Below are positions 45,245 to 55,452 of a stretch of 64,000 nucleotides of DNA, piece after piece. The position numbers and the translations under genes are program-made. The stretch is from Janthinobacterium rivuli. GTDB lineage: Bacteria > Pseudomonadota > Gammaproteobacteria > Burkholderiales > Burkholderiaceae_D. Position 1 is the first letter of the stretch. The number at the start of each line of letters is the position of its first letter. Below the pieces are notes generated by a model. The model made no database searches. It was not told the DNA's origin and saw nothing but the letters and a program-made list of their open reading frames with translations. The DNA is taken from positions 310,001-374,000 of the forward strand of contig NZ_WFLJ01000001.1 of assembly GCF_009208735.1 (NCBI RefSeq). The letters run 5' to 3'.

Positions 45245-47680
45245 TTATTGCTCCTTGGTATGCGTGCCACCTGAATGACTGCGGGCTTTCCAGCGGCGCA
45301 GCAACAGGGCATTGCTGATCACGCTGACCGAACTGAAGGCCATCGCCGCGCCCGCCACCATGGGGTTGAGCAAGCCGAAGGCGGCCAGCGGAATGCCGAT
45401 CAGGTTATAAATGAAGGCCCAGAACAGATTCTGCCGTATCTTGCTGTAGGTGCGGCGCGAGATATCGATGGCGTCCGCCACCAGGGCCGGATCGCCGCGC
45501 ATCAGCGTGATGCCGGCCGCATGCATGGCCACATCGGTCCCCGTCGACATGGCGATGCCCACGTCGGCTGCCGCCAGCGCCGGCGCATCGTTGATGCCGT
45601 CCCCGACCATGGCCACTTTCGCGCCCTCGCCTTTCAGCGCGACAATTTTAGCGGTTTTATCGGCCGGCAGCATTTTCGCCGCCACCGTGTCGATACCCAG
45701 CAGCTTGCCGACGGCGTCCGCGCTGCCTTGGTTATCCCCCGTCAACATCACCGTGCGGATACCCAGGCTGTGCAGATGGGCTATGGCCGCCTGCGCATTC
45801 GGCTTGACCTGGTCGCTGAAGGCAAACAGGCCCAGCAGTTCCGATCCCGACGCCAGCCACGAGATCGTGTTGCCCGTGTTTTCCAGGGACAGGGCCTGTG
45901 CCGCCAGCGGCGCCATATTCACGTTTAACTCCTGCATCAGGCGCGTACTGCCCAGTTTCAGGTCCAGTCCATCGACATTCGCCGCCAGGCCGCGCCCCGG
46001 CAAGGCCGACAGACCCGTCGCTGGCAAGGGATCGATGTGGCGCGCGCTGGCAGCATCGAGCACGGCCGTGGCCAGGCTGTGCTCGCTGCCGCGCTGGATG
46101 CTGGCCGCCAGTTGCAGCAGCCGCGCATCGTCGATGCCGTGCGCATGCAGGGCCGCCAAGGCAGGTTTGCCCACCGTCAGGGTACCCGTCTTGTCGAACA
46201 CGACGGTATTGACGGCATGCGCCACTTCCAGCGCTTCCGCATCCTTGATCAGGATGCCGTAGCGGGCGGCCACGCCCGTGCCGGCCATGATGGCCGTCGG
46301 CGTGGCCAGGCCCAGCGCGCACGGACAGGCGATGACCAGCACGGCCACGGCATTGATGATGGCGTTCTCCAGCTCGCCCGTGGCGAACCACCAGCCCAGC
46401 ATGGTCAGCAGCGCCAGCAGCAGCACCACGGGCACGAAAATGGCGCTGACCTTGTCGACCAGATGCTGGATCGGCGCCTTGGCTGCCTGCGCATCTTCCA
46501 CCAGGCGGATGATGCGCGACAAGGTCGTCTCGCCGCCCACGGCCTGCGTGCGCACCAGCAACAAGCCATCGGCATTGATGGCGCCGCCCGTGACCTTGTC
46601 GCCCGGATGCTTATCGACCGGCAAGCTTTCACCGGTGATCAGCGATTCATTGATCTGGCTGGCGCCTTCCACCACCACGCCATCGACGGCCACCCGCTCA
46701 CCAGGGCGGATGACCACCAGGTCGCCCACTTTGACCTGTTCCACGGGCAAGTCGATCTCGACGCCATCGCGGCGCACGCGGGCCGCTTCCGGACGCAAGA
46801 CCTGCAGCGCGCGGATGGCCGAGGCCGTTTGGCGCTTGGCGCGGCTTTCCAGCCATTTGCCCAGCAGCACCAGGGTGATGACGACGGCCGAGGCCTCGAA
46901 GTACAGGTGCGGCAGCATCTCGCCGGCCGTCAGCCATTGATAGACGGACAAGCCGTACGCGGCGCTCGTACCCAGCGCCACCAGCAGATCCATATTGCCG
47001 CTGCCGGCGCGGGCCGCCTTCCAGCCCGCCTTGTAGAAACGCGCGCCAAAGTAAAACTGCACGGGTGTGGCCAGGGCGAACTGCAGAGCGCCGGGCAGCA
47101 TCAGGTGGATGCCGGCCCACTCGAGCAGCATGGGCAGCATCAGGGGGAAGGCCAGCACGGCCGCGAACGCCACTTTCATGCCGTCGCGGTTGGACGCCGC
47201 AGCGGGCGCGCTGGCCTGGCTGGCGGCGGGCACCGTGGCGGCATAGCCAGCCTTGTCGATGGCGGCGATCAGGGTGGCCGCATCGGCCTCGCCCGTCACC
47301 TTGATGCGCGCGCTTTCCGTGGCCAGGTTGACGCTGGCGGCCAGCACGCCCGGCACTTTCAGCAAGGCTTTTTCCACCCGGCCCACGCACGAGGCGCACG
47401 TCATACCGGCGATATTCAGGTCGATTTCGCGTTGCGCCACGCTGTAGCCGGCCTTTTCCACGGCCGCTTGCAAGGTGGCCAGGGGAATCGGCGTGCTGGA
47501 CGTGACTTTGGCCATTTCGGTGGCCAGGTTGACGCTGGCCTGGCTCACGCCGGGCACGGCGGCGAGGGCCTTTTCCACGCGGCCCACGCACGAGGCGCAG
47601 CTCATGCCTTCGATGGCCAGCGCCTGCGCATGCGCGGCGGCGGGAGGGGAAGTGGCGGGAGCGAGTGCGGCCTGGTTCAT
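45245..47680 (-). CDS. copA: CopA Cu(I)-exporting P1B-type ATPase
   Basis: An 811-residue pump. Two N-terminal HMA domains (GMSCASC and GMTCASC) precede eight transmembrane helices. The CPC metal site is ACPCALG, the phosphorylation motif DKTGTLT, the actuator TGES and the hinge GDGINDAP. It exports Cu(I) from the cytoplasm. The ATG at 47680, preceded by AGGA, is preferred; the frame upstream to a TTG at 47746 runs through the promoter. It forms an operon with cueR and the GST gene. Confidence 0.96.
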   Translation of the reverse strand: MNQAALAPATSPPAAAHAQALAIEGMSCASCVGRVEKALAAVPGVSQASVNLATEMAKVTSSTPIPLATLQAAVEKAGYSVAQREIDLNIAGMTCASCVGRVEKALLKVPGVLAASVNLATESARIKVTGEADAATLIAAIDKAGYAATVPAASQASAPAAASNRDGMKVAFAAVLAFPLMLPMLLEWAGIHLMLPGALQFALATPVQFYFGARFYKAGWKAARAGSGNMDLLVALGTSAAYGLSVYQWLTAGEMLPHLYFEASAVVITLVLLGKWLESRAKRQTASAIRALQVLRPEAARVRRDGVEIDLPVEQVKVGDLVVIRPGERVAVDGVVVEGASQINESLITGESLPVDKHPGDKVTGGAINADGLLLVRTQAVGGETTLSRIIRLVEDAQAAKAPIQHLVDKVSAIFVPVVLLLALLTMLGWWFATGELENAIINAVAVLVIACPCALGLATPTAIMAGTGVAARYGILIKDAEALEVAHAVNTVVFDKTGTLTVGKPALAALHAHGIDDARLLQLAASIQRGSEHSLATAVLDAASARHIDPLPATGLSALPGRGLAANVDGLDLKLGSTRLMQELNVNMAPLAAQALSLENTGNTISWLASGSELLGLFAFSDQVKPNAQAAIAHLHSLGIRTVMLTGDNQGSADAVGKLLGIDTVAAKMLPADKTAKIVALKGEGAKVAMVGDGINDAPALAAADVGIAMSTGTDVAMHAAGITLMRGDPALVADAIDISRRTYSKIRQNLFWAFIYNLIGIPLAAFGLLNPMVAGAAMAFSSVSVISNALLLRRWKARSHSGGTHTKEQ

Positions 47681-47681
47681 G

Positions 47682-47724
47682 GCAGATCCTGTACGAAAGA
47701 GTAACGAATACGGACAGGATCTGC
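47682..47724. repeat. Perfect 11-bp inverted repeat in the copA leader
   Basis: GCAGATCCTGT (47682-47692) and ACAGGATCTGC (47714-47724) are exact reverse complements separated by 21 bp. One arm covers the copA ribosome-binding site, the other the presumed -10 region. Confidence 0.8.
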
Positions 47725-47746
47725 TATCCCATGATGGGAAGGTCAA
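47716..47746 (-). promoter_or_regulatory. MerR/CueR-type promoter of copA
   Basis: On the minus strand TTGACC (47746-47741) is followed after 19 bp by GATCCT as a weak -10. The spacer contains ACCTTCCCA and TGGGATAGC, an imperfect dyad similar to the copZ one (shared TTGACCTT start). It fits CueR control. Confidence 0.7.
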
Positions 47747-47785
47747 GCCCTATTTGCACGGTGTGCCGGGCTTGTTTGACGACGC

Positions 47786-48541
47786 TTAGCGCACGACGCA
47801 ATCGATGGCGGCCGGCTTGCCGCCGCCTGCCGCGCTGCCCGGGCCCGATGACGACGATGAAAAGACCGGCGGCGGCGTGAACGGGATGCCGGGATTGACA
47901 GGCAGCATCACGGGCGGCTGCTTGAAGCTGGGCGTAAAACCGAACTGGCCGGCGGCAAAATTCTGCGTCCCGGCAGGATTGGTCACATGAATCAAGCCAT
48001 CGAGCACCTGCACATACAGGCCCGGTGCCCTCGTTCCCCCTGGCGGTGGCGTCACCGTTGGCGCCGCCGGTGCCGAGGGCGGCACATAGGTGGCGACAAA
48101 CGTCGTGCCGCGAATGCCGATGGTGGCGGCCGGCGTCTTCATCTCGAAGCGCTCCTTGTTGCGCTTGCCCAGCAAGCCCGTGACGGAACGCAAGCCCCCC
48201 TTGAGCAGACTGAAGATGGCGCGGTCGCCATCGGGCTGCTCGGCCACATAGCTGAATTGCTCGATCACGAAACTGCTGTTCGGCTTCAGGGTGATTTCGC
48301 TATTGTCGATCAGCTTGATCAAGGCATAGGTTTCCTTTTCCGTCAGCAAGGTGTCCCCCTGCTCGACTTCGGACTTGATGGCCAGGATTTTCACCTTGCC
48401 ATCCGCCTTCTTGGCCAACAAGGGACCGCTCAATTGCATGACGGTACCGGCAACCTGCCCGGCCCAGGCGTGCGCGCCCACGCACATCAGGGCCAGCCAC
48501 AGCAAGGCCTTAATTGCAGTACATTTTTTTAACGGTATCAT
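47786..48541 (-). CDS. FecR-domain exported protein
   Basis: A 251-residue protein with signal peptide (AWA-G, ~residue 27) and a FecR domain (~residues 30-160; VEQGDTLLTEKETYALIKLID, TPAATIGIRGTTFVA). A Pro/Ser/Gly-rich tail ends in IDCVVR. It lacks the cytoplasmic anti-sigma part of true FecR, so it is a periplasmic or surface beta-domain protein. Its 5' end overlaps the TpsA gene by 32 bp in another frame, so the two are coupled. Cys248 is the only Cys after the signal peptide. Confidence 0.82.
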   Translation of the reverse strand: MIPLKKCTAIKALLWLALMCVGAHAWAGQVAGTVMQLSGPLLAKKADGKVKILAIKSEVEQGDTLLTEKETYALIKLIDNSEITLKPNSSFVIEQFSYVAEQPDGDRAIFSLLKGGLRSVTGLLGKRNKERFEMKTPAATIGIRGTTFVATYVPPSAPAAPTVTPPPGGTRAPGLYVQVLDGLIHVTNPAGTQNFAAGQFGFTPSFKQPPVMLPVNPGIPFTPPPVFSSSSSGPGSAAGGGKPAAIDCVVR

Positions 48542-51500
48542 CGTAGTTGTGTCCTGTGGGTTTGTCTGCAGCATCAGCAACATCCTTGCTGTCTTTTTTC
48601 TTGTCGTCAGTCTTGGCCGGCGAGGTAAACGCGAGCGCATCATTGGCACGGTCAGCCTGCTTGATGATACGCAACGCATCGTCGATGGCCGTGTTCAGGC
48701 CAGGATTGATGAAGGGCGGATCGATGGTCGTGGCGGGCAGGAAGATGGCATCCGCCATGCTCACCGCGCCATTCGGCGCCAGCAGGGTCACGCCCGTGCG
48801 CTGGCGGTTGATGCGCACACCCGACGTCCCCGTGATGCCACCCGTTTTCGCCAGCACGCTCATGCTGGCCGCCGCCGGCAAGGCGACGCTGGCCGTGTCC
48901 GCAAAGCGCACGGAGCCTTCCGCGCTGGCGGCAAAATTGCCGCCGCCGAGGACCTTGGCATCGCCTTCGATGCGGATGTCGCCGCCGGCCACCAGGCTGA
49001 TGTCGCGCGCCGCCGCCAGCTGCGCGCCATTACCCAGCAACACGTCCGTGCTGGCATTGAGGGCGATGTCATTGCCTGCGATCTTGCCGTTGACGGTGAC
49101 GGGGCTGTGCGCCGTCACGCTGACGTTGCCGCCATGCGCATCGATATCGCCGGCCGTCACGCCCCCCGTGTTGTCGATGGCGATATTGCCCGCGCCAGTG
49201 CTCAGCGTTCCCAGGGTCAAGCTGCCCGGCGCCGAGGTATTGTTCAGCGTAATGCCGCCGCCGGCACTATTGTTCGCCGTAAAACTGCCCACCTGGTTGC
49301 CAGCATTACCCAGCACGATGCCGTTTTGCGCCTGCGCATCGAGGCTGCCGGCGAGCAGCGCGCCATCCTGGCCGATGGCGCCGTTCAATGCGCTCAAGCG
49401 TACTTCGTTCGCCGCCAGGCTGGCGAAGCGCAGATCGCCCGCCGCCTGCGTGATGGCCAGCTGGCCCGCCAGCCGGATGGCGCCGGCCGTCTGATTAAAA
49501 CTATTGGCGACAAGCAAGTTACCGTTGCCGCTCAGCACGCCGCCGCCTTGCGCATAGCGGTCGGCCGACAGGCTGCCGTTCAGCAACAAGCTGCCGCCAT
49601 GGATGTCCAGGCCGGCCAGCACGGAGCGGTCCAGCGCGCTGTCACCGAGGCTCAAGCTGCCGCCCGTCAACAGCAAGCCCGTCGCCGAGTTCAGGTTTTT
49701 CAGGATGGTGCTGCCGGCCGCCGCGCTGTAGGTGACGATGCCCTGGCTGTTGCCAAAGTCGACAGCCAGCACGTTCGCGCCTTCCGGCACCACGCCGCCG
49801 TCCCAGTTGGCCGCGTCGCTCCACAAGCCACTGCCGCTACCGACCCAGGTGGACAATTGTTTTTGCGCGATCGTGGCCTGCGTCGTGCCGCCCGTCGAGG
49901 TCAGCTGGTAATTACCCGCATCGGCGCCGCCCAGGCTCAGGTTCGTCACGAATACTGTCTTGCCCGCGCCCGCATTCTTGTCGCTGAAGCTGGCCAGGGC
50001 CGACAGGTCCAGGCGGTCACCGGCAACCCGGTCATCGCCGAAACCCAGCGCGGCGCCTGTCGTGCCGTCATAGACCTTGTTGACGCCGTTAAATTGCACG
50101 TTGAGGGTGCGCGGCGTGATGGCGAAGGTCGTCGTGCCGCCCAAGGTGATGTCGTACTTGGTCGACCACAGGCCCGTCGCGGCATAGCTGCCCACATTGC
50201 GCGCGTTGCTGCCGTAGCCGAGGCTGCCATTCACGCCCGTATCGCCGTCGATCAATCCCACATAGCCGATCGAACCGAGGAAGGCGGCCAGCTGTCCATC
50301 GTAAACCTTGCCCGTGGCATTGCCCGAGAGGTTCACTTGCAGCGGTTTCAGGAAAGCCTTCAGCATCGGCGTCGTGTAGCCGTCGTAGATGCGCCACACG
50401 CTGCTGAAATTGTAGTCGTTGAAACTGCCTTGCTGCCGCATCTGCGCCGTGCTGCGGCCGATGGAGCGGCCGCCATCGGTCTGCACCAGCGAGGTGTCAG
50501 AATTGAAAAAGCCATAGCTGAACGGGGAACCGGCGGACACGCGGCCGGCCACCGCGCCCACGGCCGCATAGCCGTCGCCGCTCACGGCGCCGCTGCTGAA
50601 GACATGGCTGACGCTGCCCGTGCTTTCACCGACCAGCCCGCCCATGTTTTCCATGGACAGGATGGGATCGGCAGTGCCGGCCCGGCCCACGGCGCCGCTG
50701 GCATAGGCGTCATTGATGCTGCCGCCGTTCAGGCCCACCAGGCCGCCGATGCTGCGCGCGCCACTGACGTTGCCGGTGGCATAGGATTGGCTCAGCGCGC
50801 CCTGGTTGTTGCCGACCAGGCCGCCGATCATCTCGCGCGCGCCCGTCACCACGCCGGTGGCGTACGAGGTGGCGATGCTGGCGCCGGACGCGTTCACTCC
50901 CGCCAGGCCGCCGATGGCGCCGCCGCCATCGGCATTCACGCCGGTGACGGCGCCGCTGCTGGCCGACAGCGTGATGGCGCCGCCGTTGCTGCCCACCAGG
51001 CCGCCGACATTGCGCTGGCCGCTGACGGCCACGCTGCTGTTCACGTTGTCGATCGTGCCGCTGACGACCTCACCCGCCAGCGCGCCCACGTTGGCCCTGC
51101 CGGCGACGCTGCCGCCGCTCAGGGTCAGGTTGCGCAAGCTGCCGCCCTGCACGCTGCCGAACAGGCCTGCCGCCGAACCTGGCACCAGGCTGCGATCGAT
51201 TTTCAAGTTACTGAGCGTAAATCCGCCGCCATCGAAGACGCCGGAAAAACCGCTGCCGCCGCCGGCGATCGGCACAAAACCCTGGCCATTGTTCCAGTTC
51301 ACGGTGCCGCTGGCGTCGATATTGCCGGCCAGGCGGTAGTTGTTGCCGAGACCCAGGCTGGCGATGCCTTGCAAGCCATAGATATCGGCCAGCAGATAGG
51401 GTGTCGCGCCACCGTCGCCGCCGGCCACGCGCAGGAAGCCGGCGCCGCTGCCGATGGTAAAGCTGCGGGCGCTGAATCCTGGCAGGGTCGCCCCGTTTTG

Positions 51501-53606
51501 CACCCAGATGCCGCCATCCAGCACAAAGCTGCCGTCCACCGTGACGGCAGCCGTGGCCGTGATGGCGGAACCTGAATTGAGGTGCAGATCGCCGGTCCTG
51601 GCGAGCGCAGCCGATATCCGCATGCCGCCCGTGTTCGTGCCGTCGCCGATGGTCAGCGACGAGGCGGAGATGCCTGCCAGTTCAACGGTGTTCAAACTCA
51701 GGGCCGTACCCGATTTGGTGCCCAGGTCGATGCTGCGCGAACTGCTCAGGGGCTTGATGATGACATTCGCGCCGCCGGCCGAGCCGCCGAAATTGACCTT
51801 GCCGTTGATGCCGATATTATCTGCCTGCAAGGTCACCGTCTGGTCGGCGATCCCGCTGCCCAGCAACTGATCCCCGCTACCGGTCAGGTCGATAGCACCG
51901 CCCTGGAAATTGCTGATCAAGCTCAGATAGCCGCTGCCGACGTCGACCACGCCGGCGCCACCCACGCTGGCGCCGGAAAGATAAACGCTACCGCCATTGC
52001 TGGTGATCGGCGCGGCCAGATTCACATGCGAGCCAACAGCCCCGACGCTGCCGCTGCTGGCATCATTGGCCAATAATGTGATGGCTCCGCCATTGGTGGT
52101 GATGGAGGCATTAACGTTGATCGTTTCGCCCGCCTGCGCCGTCAGGCCCACGTCTTGCCGGGTGATGTTGATGGCGCTGTTGAAGTTGATGCGATGCGTT
52201 GCCTGCAAGGTGACGTTGCTGCTGGCGCCAGAAATCAGGTCGGCGCCGAGATCGGTGTTGCCGGTGGACGGTGCGTCGGCGAACTGGTCGACTTCGCTCA
52301 GTTCGCCGCCGGAACCGGCGACCACGGTGATATCGTAAGGATCGAGCAGCCAGTTGCCGCGCTTGCCGCGCGCCGCGCTGGTATTGACGCGGATGCCGTC
52401 GACGGTCAGGGAATGGCCGGACGTTTCCACGAAACCGCCGTCGCCGCCTTGCGCTCCGCCGCGCGCGAAAAGGCTGCCGTGCACCTGCGCCGACTCGTTG
52501 CCCCAGGCGATGATCTTGCCGCCGTTGCCATTGCCGATGGCATCGGCGGTGACGCTGGCGTCCTTGCCGACCAGCACTTGCCGCGCATTCTGCACGGCCG
52601 CGTTCTTGCCCTGGTAGTCACCGCCCAGCAAGACCGTGCCGCCGCCTGTGGCGCCGCTGGCGTCGATCTTTGCATTACCCAGCAAGCCCACCTGTTCGCC
52701 CAGCACCTGGATCTCGCCGCCCTTGCCCGCCGCACCCGTGGCGCTGGTGACGCTGCCCGCCTCGAGCAGCGCCTTGCCGCTGGCCTTGAGCACGATCCTG
52801 CCGTTCTCGCCGACGACGGCGCTGTTCGCATTGAGCACGCCGCGCTGGCTGACCAGCGCGCCGGCCATGCCGATGCTGCCGCCCTGGGCGATGATCTGCC
52901 CCAGGTTCAGGGCCTGGTCGGCTGGCGCCGAGACCAGCACGCGCAATTGCGGATTGCCGGGGTCGGCCAGCTGCACGCTGCGCCCGGCCGCCAGGATCAC
53001 TTCGCCGTTCGGCGCCGTGATGAGGCCCGTGTTTTCCACGTTCGGCGCGATCAGCAGCACTTGCCCGCCCTTGCCCGCGTTGATCGTGCCCGCATTGGCG
53101 ACGCCGCCGGCGATGGCCCCCGCCGTGAACTGGCGCTTGCCGGACAGGAAATCCTCGTTCGTCATGCCCAGGCTCGATGCCACCAGGCCATTCACGTCCA
53201 CTTTCGCGCCCTGGCCAAAGACGATGCCGTTCGGGTTGATCAGGAAGACCTTGCCGTTCGATTCGAGGCTGCCGAGGATCTTGCTGGGGTCCTGTCCCGT
53301 GACGCGGTTGAGCACGGCGCTATTGCCGTTTTGCTGGATGAAGCGCGTGATTTCGCCCGCATGAATGGAAAAGCTCTGCCAGTTGATGATGGTGTTGGGC
53401 GTGTTCGTGATCGAGAAGATATTGCCCTGCTGGTTGAACGTCGCCTGTCCATTGACCACCTGCGGCAAGGCGGGGTTGGCTTGCGCGGCGCCGAAACAGC
53501 CGGCCAGCAGCAGCGCCAGCGCCGTGCGGCGCAGGGGCGGCGCAAGGGGGGACAAAAATGATGGCGTCAGGATGAAAACGGAGGCGTGCGGGACGTGGTT
53601 GTGCAT
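48510..53606 (-). CDS. TpsA filamentous haemagglutinin-like exoprotein
   Basis: About 1698 residues. An extended signal peptide is followed by the TPS secretion domain (~residues 45-280; NWQSFSIHAGEITRFIQQ, NPNGIVFGQGAKVDVNGLVA). Long beta-helix repeats come next, then GLUG-type repeats (~865-1015; GGLVGSNGGAI), two YDG/MBG-type units (~1100 and ~1173; KVYDG) and an Ala/Gly-rich region. The end is Lys-rich and finishes MYCN; this is the only Cys in the mature chain. It should be an adhesin or biofilm matrix protein exported by the TpsB next door. Start: ATG 53606 has CAGGA at good spacing; ATG 53615 is possible. Confidence 0.92.
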   Translation of the reverse strand: MHNHVPHASVFILTPSFLSPLAPPLRRTALALLLAGCFGAAQANPALPQVVNGQATFNQQGNIFSITNTPNTIINWQSFSIHAGEITRFIQQNGNSAVLNRVTGQDPSKILGSLESNGKVFLINPNGIVFGQGAKVDVNGLVASSLGMTNEDFLSGKRQFTAGAIAGGVANAGTINAGKGGQVLLIAPNVENTGLITAPNGEVILAAGRSVQLADPGNPQLRVLVSAPADQALNLGQIIAQGGSIGMAGALVSQRGVLNANSAVVGENGRIVLKASGKALLEAGSVTSATGAAGKGGEIQVLGEQVGLLGNAKIDASGATGGGTVLLGGDYQGKNAAVQNARQVLVGKDASVTADAIGNGNGGKIIAWGNESAQVHGSLFARGGAQGGDGGFVETSGHSLTVDGIRVNTSAARGKRGNWLLDPYDITVVAGSGGELSEVDQFADAPSTGNTDLGADLISGASSNVTLQATHRINFNSAINITRQDVGLTAQAGETINVNASITTNGGAITLLANDASSGSVGAVGSHVNLAAPITSNGGSVYLSGASVGGAGVVDVGSGYLSLISNFQGGAIDLTGSGDQLLGSGIADQTVTLQADNIGINGKVNFGGSAGGANVIIKPLSSSRSIDLGTKSGTALSLNTVELAGISASSLTIGDGTNTGGMRISAALARTGDLHLNSGSAITATAAVTVDGSFVLDGGIWVQNGATLPGFSARSFTIGSGAGFLRVAGGDGGATPYLLADIYGLQGIASLGLGNNYRLAGNIDASGTVNWNNGQGFVPIAGGGSGFSGVFDGGGFTLSNLKIDRSLVPGSAAGLFGSVQGGSLRNLTLSGGSVAGRANVGALAGEVVSGTIDNVNSSVAVSGQRNVGGLVGSNGGAITLSASSGAVTGVNADGGGAIGGLAGVNASGASIATSYATGVVTGAREMIGGLVGNNQGALSQSYATGNVSGARSIGGLVGLNGGSINDAYASGAVGRAGTADPILSMENMGGLVGESTGSVSHVFSSGAVSGDGYAAVGAVAGRVSAGSPFSYGFFNSDTSLVQTDGGRSIGRSTAQMRQQGSFNDYNFSSVWRIYDGYTTPMLKAFLKPLQVNLSGNATGKVYDGQLAAFLGSIGYVGLIDGDTGVNGSLGYGSNARNVGSYAATGLWSTKYDITLGGTTTFAITPRTLNVQFNGVNKVYDGTTGAALGFGDDRVAGDRLDLSALASFSDKNAGAGKTVFVTNLSLGGADAGNYQLTSTGGTTQATIAQKQLSTWVGSGSGLWSDAANWDGGVVPEGANVLAVDFGNSQGIVTYSAAAGSTILKNLNSATGLLLTGGSLSLGDSALDRSVLAGLDIHGGSLLLNGSLSADRYAQGGGVLSGNGNLLVANSFNQTAGAIRLAGQLAITQAAGDLRFASLAANEVRLSALNGAIGQDGALLAGSLDAQAQNGIVLGNAGNQVGSFTANNSAGGGITLNNTSAPGSLTLGTLSTGAGNIAIDNTGGVTAGDIDAHGGNVSVTAHSPVTVNGKIAGNDIALNASTDVLLGNGAQLAAARDISLVAGGDIRIEGDAKVLGGGNFAASAEGSVRFADTASVALPAAASMSVLAKTGGITGTSGVRINRQRTGVTLLAPNGAVSMADAIFLPATTIDPPFINPGLNTAIDDALRIIKQADRANDALAFTSPAKTDDKKKDSKDVADAADKPTGHNYDDTVKKMYCN

Positions 53607-53622
53607 GGTGTTCATCCTGATG

Positions 53623-55242
53623 CTAGTAGGCCAAGGCGAGGCGGAAATGCAGGCGGTTGGCGCCCCGCTGTCCCGTGTCGCCGCCATTGACGACATGGGC
53701 GTAATCGAGTTGCAGATTGGCGTAGCGGCTCAGCAGCAAACGCAGGCCGAGGCCGCCGCTGCTGATGCCTTGCGACGCGCTTTCGCCGGGCAGCGCATGG
53801 TTGCGGCGCAGCCAGGCCGTGTCATAGAAGGCCAGCGCGCGGCATTGGTAGCCGAGCGCCTGGCCGCACCAGTTCGGCGTGTACAGTTCCAGGTTCAGGT
53901 TGACGCCCGAGTCATTGGCCACTTCGCGCTCGGCAAAGCCGCGCACGGACGCCGCGCCGCCGGCGCCGAACTGCTCGCCCGGCACCAGCGCGTCCGGCGT
54001 AACTTGCGCATTGACGAGCGCGCGCCATTGCCAGTCGCCATCCAGCACGCGCCCCGTGCTGGCGCTCAGGCGCACCGTGTTGTAAGCGGCCTTGGCATGC
54101 GCGCGCACGCGTTCGAAATCGGCTTGCGCGCCATGTTTGCCGCCAGGGATGTTATGCGCGAAGGTGAGCGCCACGCTGGTCTCGCCCGTGGGCAGCGACC
54201 AGGCACCGATGTAGCTGACGCTGAGCGGATGCACGGTGACGTCGGCGCCCAGTTCCATGCCGAACAATTGCACGCTGTTGCGGTAGGCCTTGTAATCGAC
54301 GCCGTACACGAGCTTGGGTTCGAAATCGCCGCTGCGGGCAAAGTTCTGGTTGTAGCGGATGCCGGCCATGCTGCCCTGGCCGCTGACGGCCAGGTCGAAA
54401 ATGCCGGCCGAGACGCTGCCCGAATCGACGTTCGAATAGCTGGCGAAAAAATCCATCGAGTCGCCCAGCGCGTACAGCGGCAAGTGGTAGCCGGCGCCAT
54501 ACACGCCCACCTTGTCCGGCTTTTCCAGGCTGCTCGTGTATTGCAGGCTGGCCACGTGGTCGTGGCCGAACAGGTTGGCATGCTGCAGCACCACGCCCAC
54601 GTGCGTCTTGCCCGTTTGCGCATTGCCCGTATTGTCCACATTGAGCATGGCTTTCCACGGCTTGTCATCGGCCACCGTGACGATGGCGTCGATGGCGCCG
54701 GCCGGCTCGTCGGCCTGCAGGCGCACTTCGATCTTGCGCGCCGGGTTTTCATTGGCCAGCTTCAGGCTTTGCGACAGGGCGGGCAAGTTCGGCGTCTCGC
54801 CTTCGCGCAAGGACGGCAGGGCGCGCCGCACGTTGGCCTCGTCAACGTGGAGGTTGCCGCTGATGGCAAGCTTGCCCAGCGGTGTTTGCAGCACGTTCAG
54901 GCGCACCACGCCGCGCTCCAGTTCCTGCTCGGGCAGTTGCACCTGCACGGCGCTGTAACCGCGCGCGCGGTAAGCCCCTTCCAGCGCCTCGACGGCGCGG
55001 GCAATGTCGGAAAAGTCGCGCTGCGCCCCCGTAAAAGGCGCCAGCAAGGCTTGCACCTGCGCGGACGTGAGCAGGGTGTTGCCCTGGACGTCGAAACGGC
55101 GAATCTCGAAGCGCGGCACGCCGTCTTCCTGCAGCGCAGGCGCGGCGTCATCGACGGAAACAGTGGCGCCGGCGGCGCCGACGGCGCCGACGGCGAACAG
55201 CAGCGCGGAACCCGCAAGCAGGTGCACCAAACGATATGTCAT
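53623..55242 (-). CDS. TpsB (FhaC/ShlB-type) outer-membrane transporter
   Basis: A 539-residue protein with signal peptide, two POTRA domains (~residues 45-190; FEIRRFDVQGNTLL near the start, GAYRARGYSAVQVQLPEQ) and a 16-strand barrel containing the conserved loop motif VRGFAERE. The chain ends LALAY. It secretes the TpsA product across the outer membrane. The tpsA start lies about 16 bp after its stop. The 210 bp upstream are AT-rich and probably hold the operon promoter. Confidence 0.94.
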   Translation of the reverse strand: MTYRLVHLLAGSALLFAVGAVGAAGATVSVDDAAPALQEDGVPRFEIRRFDVQGNTLLTSAQVQALLAPFTGAQRDFSDIARAVEALEGAYRARGYSAVQVQLPEQELERGVVRLNVLQTPLGKLAISGNLHVDEANVRRALPSLREGETPNLPALSQSLKLANENPARKIEVRLQADEPAGAIDAIVTVADDKPWKAMLNVDNTGNAQTGKTHVGVVLQHANLFGHDHVASLQYTSSLEKPDKVGVYGAGYHLPLYALGDSMDFFASYSNVDSGSVSAGIFDLAVSGQGSMAGIRYNQNFARSGDFEPKLVYGVDYKAYRNSVQLFGMELGADVTVHPLSVSYIGAWSLPTGETSVALTFAHNIPGGKHGAQADFERVRAHAKAAYNTVRLSASTGRVLDGDWQWRALVNAQVTPDALVPGEQFGAGGAASVRGFAEREVANDSGVNLNLELYTPNWCGQALGYQCRALAFYDTAWLRRNHALPGESASQGISSGGLGLRLLLSRYANLQLDYAHVVNGGDTGQRGANRLHFRLALAY

Positions 55243-55452
55243 GTGAAGGATTTCTTGTGTAACCGGACAAGCGCGCGGCCCGCAGGCGCCAGCGTGTCCG
55301 ACAATGGATTGAAGACAAATTTTAGACGGCTTTTAGTTTCCAGTCAGAAATTTCTAACGTTTTCCCCTGATTTTCATCGCAACGCAGCATACATCGTGCC
55401 TACATCGATCAAGGATGAGCTATTCAACAACATTATTCTGCTCACCCACAAT

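Noticed and set aside
48351..51575. 1074-codon open frame on the + strand opposite tpsA
   Set aside because: Low-complexity Arg/Ala/His/Gln product with no family signature; the minus-strand TpsA reading is clearly protein-like.
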